Assembly: GCA_963281255.1 (NCBI GenBank)
Contig: OY725500.1
Span: 1,116,001 to 1,180,000, forward strand
Length of the DNA stretch: 64,000 bases
DNA from: Aphrocallistes beatrix
Taxonomy: Eukaryota; Porifera; Hexactinellida; Sceptrulophora; Aphrocallistidae
Direction: 5' to 3'
Position 1 is the stretch's first letter; the number at the start of each line of letters is the position of its first letter. Shown one piece after another: positions 21,239 to 32,188 of the stretch. Under the pieces are notes generated by a model. It saw only the letters and a program-made list of their open reading frames with translations, made no database searches and was not told the DNA's origin. A program made the position numbers and the translations under genes.

Positions 21239-22276
21239 CATAGCCTACTCTAATAATGCCTCACAGTAGACTGAAAATTATGGACTAGGGATGAAGTAGT
21301 AGCCGAATTGATTAATACACGATTAGCCTAAAATCGTTAACCATGCAGAATAGGCATTAATAATGTATTACCAGCATATATAAACATGGTATCAAAGTAC
21401 ATATATCCGTTGGAAAAATTTCGATCAGTGATCATACGTATCATTGCGCAACAGGTCATTTTAAGCACGATTTTGGCAATTTTCTAAGCTGTTTTAAGCC
21501 TACTTCTAAATGTTATTAAAGTACAATTTTTGTGTAGAACTAAGATTAATACGAGTTGATTTGAAAAATTTAGAACTTTTCAATGGAATGTTGTTACATT
21601 CCTGCGCAAACTGTAGTAGCTAGATCTACAAATTTGATCGTGTTTGATAGGCAATGGACTACTTCCTATTAGGTGATAATACAACTTGAACTTCTAAATT
21701 CAACTAGTTTTGAGTTATGGGTTGATTTTAAGAATGTGACCAAAACACTAAATTGTCGCATAACTCTATAGTCTGTGAATTTAGAAGTTTAAATTGTATT
21801 ATTACCTAATAGGAAGTAGCCAATTGCCTATCAAATACTATCAAATTTGAAGACCTAGTTCTTACAGTTTGCAGGATATGGTTCAAACTGATCAAAATGC
21901 TTTACCATAGCAACGTAGGAATGAAACAACATTCCATTGAAAAGTTCTAAATTTTCCAAATTAACTCGTACTAATCTTAGTTCTACACAAAAATTCTACC
22001 TTAATAGCATTTAGAAGTAGGCTTAAAACAGCTTAGAAAATTGCCAAAATCGTGCTTAAAATGACCTGTTGCGCAATGATATGATGACTAATCGAAATTT
22101 TAACAACGGATATATGTACTTTGATACCATGTTTATATACGTATGCTGGTAATACATTCTTAATGCCTATCCTACAATCATGGTTAACGATTTTAGGCTA
22201 ATCGTGTATTAATCCATTTCGGCTATTACCGCATCCTTGGTTATTTTACTGTGAGGCATTATTAGAGTAGACTATG
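21239..22276. mobile_element. Snapback element (CATAGCCTACT family), right-arm copy
   Basis: Same insertion as 11090-12393, inverted. It is a 1038-bp palindrome with arms meeting near 21740, flanked by CTCTTGT (21232-21238) and CTCTTGA (22277-22283); one base of the 7-bp duplication has changed. It is probably close to the original length, as it lacks the extra blocks of the left-arm copy. Confidence 0.85.
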
Positions 22277-22377
22277 CTCTTGAATATTTTTAGTTTAACT
22301 GTACAAATTATTTTATTTCTTTGTTATTAATTCAAGTTCAGGTTTGCTATATATATTTTGTGATTTCCAGGATTGGC

Positions 22378-22914
22378 GGAAGCGGTTCGGTGCCCGGGAT
22401 CACATTCATCAATTGTATGGGAAATAACATCCCTAATGATGTCTGTTAATTAATCGACATCGCACGAAAAATCACAAAATTTTGATGCTTAATTAATAAC
22501 CTTAAATGGCGCTAGATTTTTGCTAACTCATTTCCGGTTAAGTCATTTTGGGCTGGGAAACCTTAGAAGTGTGGGGTCTTTACTATAAATAGAAATGACC
22601 CCAGGTAATGTAATAAAGTAATTGTCGAGTTGAACTACTAGAAACTAGATGCACTTAGTTTACTCTGTTAGACCACCCAACTAGTCGGATATCGTACACA
22701 GCATTTATTAGATCAGTTTAGGTTCCTATTTAGTCCTTTCTTATTAACGTATTTTTCTCTTTGTTCACTTGGCATTTATTCTATCAGTAGATTAATAAAT
22801 TCCTAATCAACATTGTCACAGTAATTTAAGGGATAATGATGACGTCATAACAGAGTGATGAGTCATCATTTTTGGATGATAGTTTATACATTAATCGCGT
22901 TTTAATAGTAAGGA
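22378..22914 (-). mobile_element. Helitron-like element, 3' end lost (right arm)
   Basis: Inverted partner of 10455-10985. The 5' end TCCTTACTATTAAAACGCG is at 22914 on the minus strand with A outside it. The 3' part has decayed near 'ggaagcggttcggtgcccg' (22380). It was present before the arms were duplicated. Confidence 0.6.
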
Positions 22915-22941
22915 TATTAACATGTGTAGTTTCACACCCCT

Positions 22942-22949
22942 AGGTGCAT
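22942..22949. other. Empty site of the hAT MITE found at 10228-10419
   Basis: A single AGGTGCAT here corresponds to the doubled ATGCACCT in the left arm, with matching flanks on both sides (TGCATGGCAG and CACACCCCT). This is the pre-insertion state. Confidence 0.85.
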
Positions 22950-23317
22950 GGCAGTATGGGTTGATTTTATGGAGTCGCACTACCGGTCTGTCGAACAATG
23001 GGGGGAACTAAATCCTTGATGTTTAGAAACAAGCAAAATACTTCTTATTAATTTGTTTGTTATAATGTATAGCTATAATGTTTTTTGTAAACATTTTATT
23101 GTTTCAGCTAATCATATTTCAAGATTAAATTTCAATTTCAAATTTAGACTATAACAAAGTGCTAAAGTACCAAATTTGAACCTAGTTACCCGAGATGATG
23201 ACCTCCACTTCCTTAGACAGATTACTGTAATACTTCTCGTAGCTATCGAATATCTAGGAAAATAACAACGTGATACACGTTTGGGAAATTTAATCTGCCT
23301 AAGACTTCAAGTACTAG

Positions 23318-23325
23318 TATAAATA
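23318..23325 (+). promoter_or_regulatory. TATA box of receptor B
   Basis: TATAAATA, starting 43 bp before the chosen ATG at 23361. The first in-frame ATG (23325) overlaps the box and cannot be in a transcript started from it. Confidence 0.65.
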
Positions 23326-23360
23326 TGATGAATAGTAGACCAGTAAATATAACTTTCAAC

Positions 23361-25754
23361 ATGAGATTTCAGCTTCAGATTATAGCCATATTCCTGTGCT
23401 ATACACTATACCTTACTAACTGTAAGAAAGCCATTAAAATATTGGGATTGCATCCATTCGTTCCCACAAATACTAGTTATCCTGGACTAGCAGACATTGC
23501 TGTTAAAGACATAAACGCTAATGAGACCATCCTACATAATTATACATTGGAGATTGATTGGAAAGAGACTAATTGTAATGACACAGAAGTTTTCGATCTT
23601 CTCTGGAATTTCATAATTCAAAGTATACTTGATGATACATATTACCCAGTCGTGTTCGGATTGCCTTGTTTAGACTCTATCCAAGATAACACTGACGTAA
23701 TAAATGTTTACAAAATATTGTTGTTCACTTTTAGTGAATTCATTCCCAGGTTCTCCCTCCCCACTTATTATCCTGAAGATTACCATAACTATGACAATTC
23801 CATAAATGGATTTCCAACGCGTCTCACTGCAGCCTTGGGTCAGATTAAATTTATTCAAGACAAAGGATGGAATCGAGTGGCTATAGTTAACTCGGACGAT
23901 CTTTATTTAATAGAGTTAGGCTACGAATTAAGAAAGGCTTTGGACCTGTTAAAAGTTGAAAATATTCTAGAAACCTTGTTGCACAATTCCGACGATGAAA
24001 AACGAAATGAACGAATCGATGACGCTATTGATAGAATATTGTCAGCTGGATATAGAATCATACTCTTCAACGCCTTCAGTGATACTGTATATAGTTTTTA
24101 TTGTCGTCTGAGTCAAAGAATAGATTATAGAAAATTCACATTCATTGTCCAGGATATCAACCCGGATAGTTGGCCGAACTCTACAAAATGTCCATTGGAC
24201 ACACTCCGAGAGCTGGTAAATCGCACGTTTGGATTCGCGCAATATCCTCGAGTTACAGATTTGGTCACTGCGATTCAAAATAAACCAATCTATTCACACT
24301 TGACATCGACCATAAATAGATTGCATAATCCATCTCCGTATAATAATTCCGAATTGTGGAATGTAATGGGTTTCTATATGTACGATGGGATGTGGGCATT
24401 AGCATTAGCCTTAGATAAAACCTTTAGTGAAGGATATACGCCAGATGCAAGTTATTACTTCCCTAATCACAATATATCTGATTCCCTCAATCGTAACATC
24501 CGCAAACAACATTTTGAAGGTATAACAGGTGATGTTGAATTTGAAAATGGTTTACGAGTAGCACACCAAGCACAGATCATAAAGTATTCATTTACTAAAA
24601 CATACTTTTGCGGCATGTATGTTAACTTACCATCAAACCTTCCATCAAACCTTTCTCAAGTAGAAATTCTAAACGAAGCTAGTTCAGATAAAAATGAGTC
24701 TGAAAAATGTAAACTTGAATCATCGGACGGAGTTGAAAACAAATATTCTCACATATCCATCTTCATCCTAGCCACACTGTTAGCATTCGCAGTAGCAGTG
24801 TACATCTTCATTCTCATCATAATCATCGCAGTCGCAGTTTACAAAAAGTATCCTCCTGCCACATGCTCGGAACCCTACATGAATATCTTCCTTCTCAGCG
24901 CAAACCTGCCTCTCCTTGTGTTTGCGGTTCTTCTCACCATTGATGGGAAATTCGCATACTTCGAATCGAATTCACTTGAATGCAGTCTCTATTGTCATGT
25001 CCTTGTCTGGCTAGCAAGTGTGACTTGTAGCTTGATTCTGGGTGGAGTGTTGGCTAAAGCGTTGAAGTTGTACGCTTTGTGGGTGTTGAACCGATTTGAT
25101 AAGAAAACCAGAAATTTTCTCCGATTCCGTTTCCTCGTGCTCCTCCCTATCCTCCTCGCCTCCATAGACACGCTGGTGATAGCATTGTGGGGAGTCTTTC
25201 ACCCAATTCAATACGAGTCATGCACCATTAGATCTCCCCTTGACGTAGTTGATCCTCCTTTTTACCGATTTTCATTCTGTCAATTTGGTCCTGATGTACC
25301 CCTATTCATTCTACTTCTTATCAAGTTAGCTCTGATCATTGTTTCCATATTCCTCTCGTACCATTTGCGAAATATCACACATAAATCACAACGTTACACC
25401 TTCATCATAAGCTTCATCATGTACAGCGTGTTATTCTCCTCTATTCTTATTGTGATTGTGCTTGGATTCGTGACTCATTTCGACACAAAGATAGGATTGG
25501 CCTCATTCATGTCCATACTGGCTGCTGCCATTACAGCATCAATCATTGGTATCCCTGTTCTGTACTATCTGTACAAAGATCCTAACGGTCAAACACTATT
25601 CAACATGAATAACATGAAGGAATTTCCTGAGAACGATACTCTTTTACGTAAACGCATTCAAGCCCTAGAAAAGGACCTCGAAATGGTGAACAGTAGTAAC
25701 CTTCAATCACCCCTGAATAGTTCTCAGGAATTGTTGTCACCTATTCCAAATTAG
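23361..25754 (+). CDS. Receptor B: GABA-B-type class C G-protein-coupled receptor, intact
   Basis: An intronless 797-residue frame, the partner of receptor A in the inverted duplication and very close to it. Layout: signal peptide (about 1-22), ligand-binding domain (about 25-450), seven membrane helices (about 463-740) and a tail with the coiled-coil segment 'LLRKRIQALEKDLEMV'. Differences from A include a repeated 'LPSN' unit before helix 1 and 'TIRSPLDVVDPP' in the second outer loop, where A has 'IMKSDVVDPP'. All structural cysteines seen in A are kept. I chose 23361 because it matches the Met shared by all copies and lies after the TATA box. It should couple an outside ligand to G proteins at the cell surface; the ligand is unknown. 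Confidence 0.88.
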   Translation: MRFQLQIIAIFLCYTLYLTNCKKAIKILGLHPFVPTNTSYPGLADIAVKDINANETILHNYTLEIDWKETNCNDTEVFDLLWNFIIQSILDDTYYPVVFGLPCLDSIQDNTDVINVYKILLFTFSEFIPRFSLPTYYPEDYHNYDNSINGFPTRLTAALGQIKFIQDKGWNRVAIVNSDDLYLIELGYELRKALDLLKVENILETLLHNSDDEKRNERIDDAIDRILSAGYRIILFNAFSDTVYSFYCRLSQRIDYRKFTFIVQDINPDSWPNSTKCPLDTLRELVNRTFGFAQYPRVTDLVTAIQNKPIYSHLTSTINRLHNPSPYNNSELWNVMGFYMYDGMWALALALDKTFSEGYTPDASYYFPNHNISDSLNRNIRKQHFEGITGDVEFENGLRVAHQAQIIKYSFTKTYFCGMYVNLPSNLPSNLSQVEILNEASSDKNESEKCKLESSDGVENKYSHISIFILATLLAFAVAVYIFILIIIIAVAVYKKYPPATCSEPYMNIFLLSANLPLLVFAVLLTIDGKFAYFESNSLECSLYCHVLVWLASVTCSLILGGVLAKALKLYALWVLNRFDKKTRNFLRFRFLVLLPILLASIDTLVIALWGVFHPIQYESCTIRSPLDVVDPPFYRFSFCQFGPDVPLFILLLIKLALIIVSIFLSYHLRNITHKSQRYTFIISFIMYSVLFSSILIVIVLGFVTHFDTKIGLASFMSILAAAITASIIGIPVLYYLYKDPNGQTLFNMNNMKEFPENDTLLRKRIQALEKDLEMVNSSNLQSPLNSSQELLSPIPN

Positions 25755-26145
25755 TGGTGGAAAAGCATTGAACAGTTCTGTGGTTTCTGTATCGTTCCTA
25801 ATAAGTAGAGAGAAGCTTGTAACCTTAATGTTGTTTTTTATTCCTAACTAAACTCTATATTCCCCATTAGATAGTCTCGGTGTTATTGCTTCTTGGATTT
25901 GTTTTGTTTCCAACTACTGTACTTTTGCATGCAAATCTTGATAGCCAGCAAGTTCTTTAGAAAGCACGAGATTAACATCTTAAAAAATATTTTGTACCAT
26001 CAATGTCCATTAGATAATATGTTAGCACTGTTTCTCTATGTAAATATATTCCTTCATGTTTATATAGTATTTTTGTTTTGATTTGCTTGATTATAAATTC
26101 ACTGAATGTTGTCAAAATTTTAAATGTTTTTCTTTAAAGATAAAT
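25755..26145 (+). other. 3' flank of receptor B
   Basis: Non-coding DNA matching the flanks of A and E up to the end of the duplication arm. A 62-codon frame inside it is not conserved as protein and is not called. Confidence 0.55.
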
Positions 26146-26342
26146 AATACCCTCTGGGGTGAATTTGAGGGGGGAATGTCGTGGGTCAAGAAATTGATTT
26201 TCAAGTTGATTGAATTAGGTTATTCGTCAATTTCGTTTTATGTAAACTCGAGATATTAAATTGGGCTACACAGGAATGTATTGAACTGTTTTACAAAAAG
26301 TGTCCCCCTACAAAATATTTCACCCCTAAATATACTATGATT

Positions 26343-26424
26343 GCAAATAAGTGCTAGATTTTTACAGGCTTCACATAGGATAACTATCCTATATGAAGCC
26401 TGTAAAAATCTAGCACTTATTTGC
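26343..26424. repeat. Near-perfect 38-bp hairpin
   Basis: Arms of 38 bp (26343-26380 and 26387-26424) pair with one mismatch around the loop TAACTA. The right arm is the start of the dispersed repeat at 26395, so the left arm is an inverted copy of that start, as in a truncated terminal-repeat element. Confidence 0.8.
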
Positions 26425-26765
26425 TTCATTGTTTAAATCACCCAAATGACAATGCATATTATCCGTCCAACGCAGTAGTAAGATGCGCAGCATTAGTTCG
26501 AATTTCTAAGTCGTCAGTCCGTATCGACTTTAGCAATGCAATCATTTGTTCGAATCTAATTCGGAATTAACGTAAATTGAAGGATAATATTCGTTCGAAT
26601 GGATTTTCAATGTACTGACATTAGTTCTGTTGCGTAGATCCGTGAGATTCTTATACTACATAACCATGGATGGGTTTTGTAGCGTAGAGTCCCGAGATTA
26701 TCCATAGAATCGTGATATTCCGTTTCACTTACTCAAATTACCTTGTGGATCAATCTGCTTCAACT
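26395..26765 (+). repeat. Dispersed repeat, copy 2 (pair with 1130-1460)
   Basis: It matches 1130-1460 over nearly its full length and runs into a TA microsatellite at about 26764-26784. It is non-coding. Confidence 0.6.
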
Positions 26766-26788
26766 ATATATATATATATATATACACA

Positions 26789-27186
26789 CAGTAGAACCTG
26801 TATATAACGGCCACCCAAGGGACTGGACAGAATTGGCCGTTATACACAGGTGACCGTTATATACAGATGATTGTCTTAATCCAAAAAAAGATATCAACGT
26901 AGTGCAATAAATATCAAGTTTTTAGAAATCCATTACTTGAAGTAATGACATAAAACATGTTTATCGTTCGTAACAGGTCCTGAAATAAACACATAAAAAG
27001 GTGAAAAAGGTGATGGCCGTTATACACAGTTTTAGGGTCAGTAAGGGACTACAAACGGGTGGCCGCTGGCCGCGTTGAGCAGGTGACCGCTATACACAGG
27101 TTCAATATTATGGAATTTCGGAATTTTGGTGACCGCTATAGACAGGTGACCGTTATATAGAGTGGCCGTTATAGCAGGTTCGACTG
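26789..27186. mobile_element. Pogo/Tigger-like MITE with CAGT ends
   Basis: The ends CAGTAGAACCTGTATATAAC and, inverted, CAGTCGAACCTGCTATAACG share the GGCCAC text that follows. Internal repeats of 'ggccgttatacaca' occur. TA follows the right end, but the left flank is CA in a CA/TA tract, so the TA duplication is only half seen. No transposase is present. Confidence 0.65.
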
Positions 27187-27289
27187 TATATATATTTGAA
27201 TTGACAACAATGATGACTCATTACGATGAAATATTTAAATGACAAATTTGTGATTTTTCGAGAGATATCGATTATAACAGTAAGTCAGA

Positions 27290-27640
27290 CGGAAGTATAA
27301 GTATTTAGAGAAACCCAATGTCACCCATTGGAAGCTAGTCTCTAGCATATTTTTCAAAATTTGTCAAATGGTGTGAAAATATGTCTATAAAGGTGTGAAA
27401 ATATGCACATGATATTTTTTATTGCTATACACTATGATACATTAAAGATATCAAACATAAGTTGTGGTTTTGAAGTATTAATAACAATGGCGATCTATTA
27501 TAGTGTCGTACAATGATTTCTATTGTGATAGTGTAGTCATATATATTGTGTAGAAAAGGTGTGAAAATTTCACTTAGAACTTAATCGTAGTCATATCATT
27601 TGACACCTACATGCCAATTTTCATATCTCTACGACTTGCC
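27290..27640 (-). mobile_element. Helitron internal fragment without ends
   Basis: Its reverse complement lines up with the inside of the Helitron at 34844 ('ggtgtcaaatgata', 'tttcacacctttata', 'gaattttgaaaaat'). Neither the TC start nor the terminal hairpin is present. Confidence 0.5.
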
Positions 27641-27649
27641 AAAAGGAAT

Positions 27650-27760
27650 ATATTTAAATAGAGAAATAGTGCTAACATATTATCTAATAGAAATTGATGG
27701 TATTCTACAAAAGGTCAATTTTTTTGAGATGTTATTTATCTCATGCTTAATAATAATGAT
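27650..27760 (-). pseudogene. Ghost of a receptor 3' flank
   Basis: The stretch with 'aaggaatatatttaaatag' and 'attatctaatagaaattgatgg' matches the 3' flank of receptor A (about 7110-7200) in the same orientation. No receptor coding sequence adjoins it, so it marks a lost copy in minus orientation. Confidence 0.45.
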
Positions 27761-27867
27761 TCCGGTGAGGTAGATTATAAATAGGTTTCCCTAATATTAT
27801 ATAAGATACATTTTTCGTATATACATTCTCTAAACAAAATTTCGCCATATTGTGTCCATGAGATTTC

Positions 27868-27960
27868 ATTCCGGGATCCCGGGATTGGAAAAAACTTCAA
27901 TCCCGGAATCCCGGGATCCCGAAATTAGATAAAATGTCAATCCCGAAATCCCGGGGTACA
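27868..27960. repeat. GC-rich palindromic repeat block
   Basis: Three inverted or direct versions of 'atcccgggattg' and 'caatcccggaatcccggg' within 90 bp. It looks like a small MITE or simple palindromic satellite; family unknown. Confidence 0.5.
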
Positions 27961-27999
27961 AAATATGAACGGGATTGTAAGCCCTATTTCGGACACTTG

Positions 28000-28625
28000 G
28001 AGTGTCGTGGTGGACATCACTCCTGAACTCTCCTTCGGGAGGCTGGTGCAGCTGGCAGAGACTGAGTTCGGGATCAGTGAGAGTAAACAGAAATTCAAAA
28101 TGGGATTCCCGCGTAAAATCTTGAAAATGGAACCAACCGATCCTCTCATGGTTAGTTCAATTAAGAACATTATGCATTTCATCCCAATCTTGTTTGTCCA
28201 GAAAGTTAATGTTCTAATATTTTCTAGAACATGTCTACACATCGCAATAGAATATCAATTTATGAGAGTACATTGTTTGTGCTAAATTTATCCATCAATT
28301 TGCTTTACTCTAATTTGCATTGTATAACAGAGTAGTTGTGTTTTTGCCATATCAAATTATTGATTTGCAGTACTCTAGTACTACGTACTTTGTAACAAAT
28401 CTCTCTACTCAGTATCAACATGAACTTGTAGTTGTTGTTCAATTATGCAACTGTACCTTCAATTGAACTAATAAAATGATAATTGTATTATTTTGGTCCA
28501 TCATCTAGGTTTCAAGTGGAGACAGCATAACAGTTGAAAATATAGAACCATCTCTCCCCCTCCCTACTCCCCTTCCTCCTCCAATGCGTATAACCCCACC
28601 CCCAAGCGTCCAACCCAAGAATCCG
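28000..28625 (+). pseudogene. Broken UBX-like fragment of the p97-cofactor-like gene, copy 1
   Basis: The plus strand holds most of the UBX-like exon ('ITPELSFGRLVQLAETEFG', 'KFKMGFPRKILKM') at about 28005-28152, an intron-like stretch starting GTTAGT, and the start of the next exon at about 28510-28625 ('VSSGDSITVENIEPS', then proline-rich text). It stops where upstream DNA of receptor C begins. It lacks the exon start and everything after the proline-rich part. Unlike the other copies it points toward the receptor next to it, so this piece was inverted or moved on its own. R replaces P in the 'GFPPK' loop. Confidence 0.75.
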
Positions 28626-28909
28626 TATGCAACATAAAATGGCATTGATTGATAATTACAGAAAGAGTTGAAACATTTTCAGCAAATTTAACAAGTTTAC
28701 AATGATTTGTAAATTCATTTATAAATAATGATTAAGTTTGCAATAGTTACAAATCATAGAATTAACATTAAGTAACCACATGCTATCTATTATTTCAAGA
28801 AGGTGACAGTTAAACATATGATAAGAACAAAGTAATTTTAACACGCGTAGCTATTGTTCTAACGAACTTCATTATTATTAAAAATTCGATAATAAAGTAT
28901 ACTACCATA

Positions 28910-29438
28910 GCATATTAAAATACTCAGACTTGGTCAATTTGTTAAGGAACTTGTAAATCGTGGTAAGATATAAAAGCTGTCATGTAGGTGTCAAGTGATG
29001 AGTCTGCAAACAAGTTCGAATATCTAGAGGCGAAATTTTCACACGTCGATACAAAAACAACAAACAAATTTGTACATATCACCATTTACTCACCAGCCAA
29101 TAAATATTAGCAGATAGCTTTCTACTGCTGATCTAGGCTTCAAGGGTATAGATTCTGAATATCGTATTTTCGAAACTATATAATATGATCAATATTGTTC
29201 TGTTTGTTTATAATAGCTACATAAAATAAAAAATGTCTAAAGTATACTACAGATTAGTTTCTAAGGTATTTATCATGGGTGACAGATGCTCTATCAAAGG
29301 TGGAAATAATATGGTGAATATATTTGTGAAATGATAATTTTGAATTCGCAAGATTATTTGTTAGGGGAGAGTCATCCAAGGGCGATTCAGGACACAGTAT
29401 CCGCAAGCCACACAGCGCATGCGAGCAAAGCGCGCTTG
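28910..29438 (+). mobile_element. Old Helitron-like element upstream of receptor C
   Basis: A weak 5' end (catattaaaatactcag) and a 3' end 'gcgagcaaagcgcgcttg' bracket family text such as 'aagttcgaatatctagagg'. A matching copy sits upstream of receptor D (36803-37344), so it landed before the C/D duplication. It lies about 350 bp before the TATA box. Confidence 0.55.
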
Positions 29439-29788
29439 AATACATATATAAACGTCTATCTTGATACATTTTTTCTCTCTACTGAATTCACCCTCAACAA
29501 GCAAAAACATCTGATACTGTGTGATCGATAACTTACCTTTTATTCGCTATAGCTCACGGAGCAAAAACAAATAACACGATGGGTGAGTAATTAGATTTGA
29601 CTGAAGATATTTAGTGGTCAATCAAAATTTGGCACCAATATTCAAACTCGACATAAAATTATAATATTTTCACTTCCTTGAGTATCGATGTGTAAATAAA
29701 AACAATATACTAGCAGGTATCAAATAACTTTTGAAAGAAGAACAGCAACAAAATATTGGTACTTGACTTAGGTTAAGATTCTATCGAG

Positions 29789-29796
29789 TATAAATA
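29789..29796 (+). promoter_or_regulatory. TATA box of receptor C
   Basis: TATAAATA beginning 48 bp before the shared ATG at 29837. An in-frame ATG at 29807 lies only about 10 bp after the box and is unlikely to be transcribed. Confidence 0.65.
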
Positions 29797-29836
29797 TACT
29801 GAATAGTTGAAGAAAAATAAGTTATTTACTTTCAAC

Positions 29837-32188
29837 ATGAAATCCCAACTTCACGTCATAACCATATTATTGTGTAATGCATTATGTCTTGCTAACTGCA
29901 AGAAAGATATCAATATCGCTGGATTGTATCCGTTCCTTCCCTTACTGGACAGTTCCACTGCGTTAACAGAACTGGCAATAAAGGAAATAAACGCTAGAGA
30001 TGATATACTACCAGATTACAATTTGGTGATTGAGTGGAAAGATACTTTTTGTGACAGGATAGATGCCTATGATTCTCTCATTGAGTTCATGCACTATGAG
30101 AACGAGTCTTACCCTATCGTGTTTGGATTGCCTTGTTTAGGTTCAATCGAATCAATCGCAAACATCATAACTGTATATAACGTGCTGCTATTCACTTTCA
30201 GTGCATTCGCTCCTAAGTTCTACCATTACGCCGATGTCATAAATGGATTTCCAACTGGACGTACTGCAGTCCTCGCTCAGATCAAATTCATTCAAGACCA
30301 TGGATGGAATCGAGTAGCTATAGTTAACTCTGATCAACCATACTTCATAGACTTAAGTTACGAGTTAAAAAGAGCTTTGTACTCGTTAGATATTGAAAGC
30401 ATTTTTGAAACCATATCGTTCGATTTTGACGAAGAGAAGCGGAACGAACAAATCGACAGTGTCATTGATACCATAGTGTCAGCCGGATATCGGATCATAC
30501 TTTTCAACGCCTTTGGTTGGACCATCAACAGCTTTTATTGTCGTATAAGTAACAGAAGTTTGAATCTTGAAGAATTCACCTTCATTGCGCATAATATCAG
30601 TACCAGTGATTAGAAAGATTCTACAACTTGTCCATTGGAACATCTTCAAGCGCTTGTAAATGGCACCATCGGATTCACTGAATATCCTCGGGTTGAAGAT
30701 TTGGTTTCTACGAGTCGATATACTATTTCAGGTCGTTCAACTGCAACTCTAGCTGCAGAATATGGACTGAATGATTCACCTCCCTTCGATGATGAAGTAT
30801 GGGATGTAATGAGTCTCTATATGTATGACGGTATGTGGGCATTGGGACTCGCGTTAAATCAGACCATTAGTGAGGGATATACTCCAGAGCGAAATCGTAT
30901 ATACCTTCCTTATGTCCTTTATGACAACATCCACAAGGAACAGTTCAAAAGTGTAACAGGAGATGTTGATTTTGAAAATGGTTTACGAGTAACGCATCAA
31001 GCACAGATGTTGGAGTATTCATTCACGGAAACACACTTTCGAGGTCTGTACGTAAACTTACCTTCAGATCTTTCTCAAGTAGAAAACCTTACAAAAGCTA
31101 GTTTAATTAATGCTTCAAACTTTATATACTGGGACTCTACATCATCAGACGGAGTTGAAAACAAATATTCTCACATATCCATCTTCATCCTAGCCACACT
31201 GTTAGCATTCGCAGTAGCAGTGTACATCGTCATTCTCATCATAATCATCGCAGTCGCAGTTTACAGAAAGTATCCTCCTGCCACATGCTCGGAACCCTAC
31301 ATGAATATCTTCCTTCTCTGCGCAAACCTGCCTCTCATTGTGTTCGCGGTTCTTCTCACCATTGATGGGAAATTCGCATACTTCGAATCGAATTCACTTG
31401 AATGCAGTCTCTATTGTCATGTCCTTGTCTGGCTAGCAAGTGTGACTTGCAGCTTGATTCTGGGTGGAGTGTTGGCTAAAGCGTTGAAGTTGTATGCTTT
31501 GTGGGTGTTGAATCGATTTGATAAGAAATCCCGAAAATTTCTCCGATTCCGTTTCCTCGTGCTCCTCCCTATCCTCCTCGCCTCCATAGACACGCTGGTG
31601 ATAGCATTGTGGGGAGTCTTTCAGCCAATTCAATACGAGTCATATATCATGAAATCTGATGTAGTTGATCCTCCTCTCTACCGATTAGCATTCTGTAAAT
31701 TTGGTCTTGATGCACCCCTATTCATTCTACTTATTATCAAAGTAGCACTGATTATGGTTTCCATTTTCCTTGCTTACCAATTGCGAAATATCACACATAA
31801 ATCACAACGTTACACTTTCATCATAAGCTTCATCATATACAATGTATTATTCTCTTCAATTTTCATTGTGCTTGTGATTGGATTCGTGAATCATTTCGAC
31901 ACAAAGATAGGATTAGCCTCATTCATGTCCATACTGGCTGCTGCCATTACAGCATCAATCATTGGTATCCCTGTTCTGTACTATCTGTACAAAGATCCTA
32001 ACGGTCAAAAACTCTTCAATGTGGATAACATGAAGGAATTTCCTGAAGATGACAACCTCCTACGTCAACGTATTGAAGCTCTGGAAAGGGATCTAGAAGT
32101 TTACACTACAGACATTCCATCGTCCAATAATAATGCTTCAGGAACTATTGGCGGGTACTCCAAATTAGAAGTAGAGAAAACATTGTAA
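29837..32188 (+). pseudogene. Receptor C: class C receptor with one in-frame stop
   Basis: Apart from one codon this is a full 783-codon receptor, the same length as receptor D. It has a signal peptide ('LCNALCLANC'), a ligand-binding domain, seven membrane helices from about residue 445, and the group tail ending 'GGYSKLEVEKTL'. At 30611-30613 there is TAG where D has TGG (Trp in 'DPESWKNST'). The stop cuts the ligand domain in half, so a normal protein is not expected unless the stop is read through, the base is a sequence error, or the allele is variable. The rest of the frame is open, which suggests the loss is recent. The TATA box and 3' flank are kept. Confidence 0.85.

Larger units (their letters stand above)
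20911..26145. repeat. Right arm of the large inverted duplication
   Basis: Reverse complement of about 7030-12700, with receptor B in place of A. It begins at 'ttagaagtagagtcgatcta', directly after the hAT end at 20909, and ends near 'aaatgtttttctttaaag'. It lacks the MITE found at 10228-10419 and the extra blocks at 11225-11510, so it is about 0.4 kb shorter. Confidence 0.85.

Noticed and set aside
23361-25754. Receptors as metabotropic glutamate or taste type
   Set aside because: There is no cysteine-rich linker before helix 1, and the coiled-coil tail fits the GABA-B branch better.
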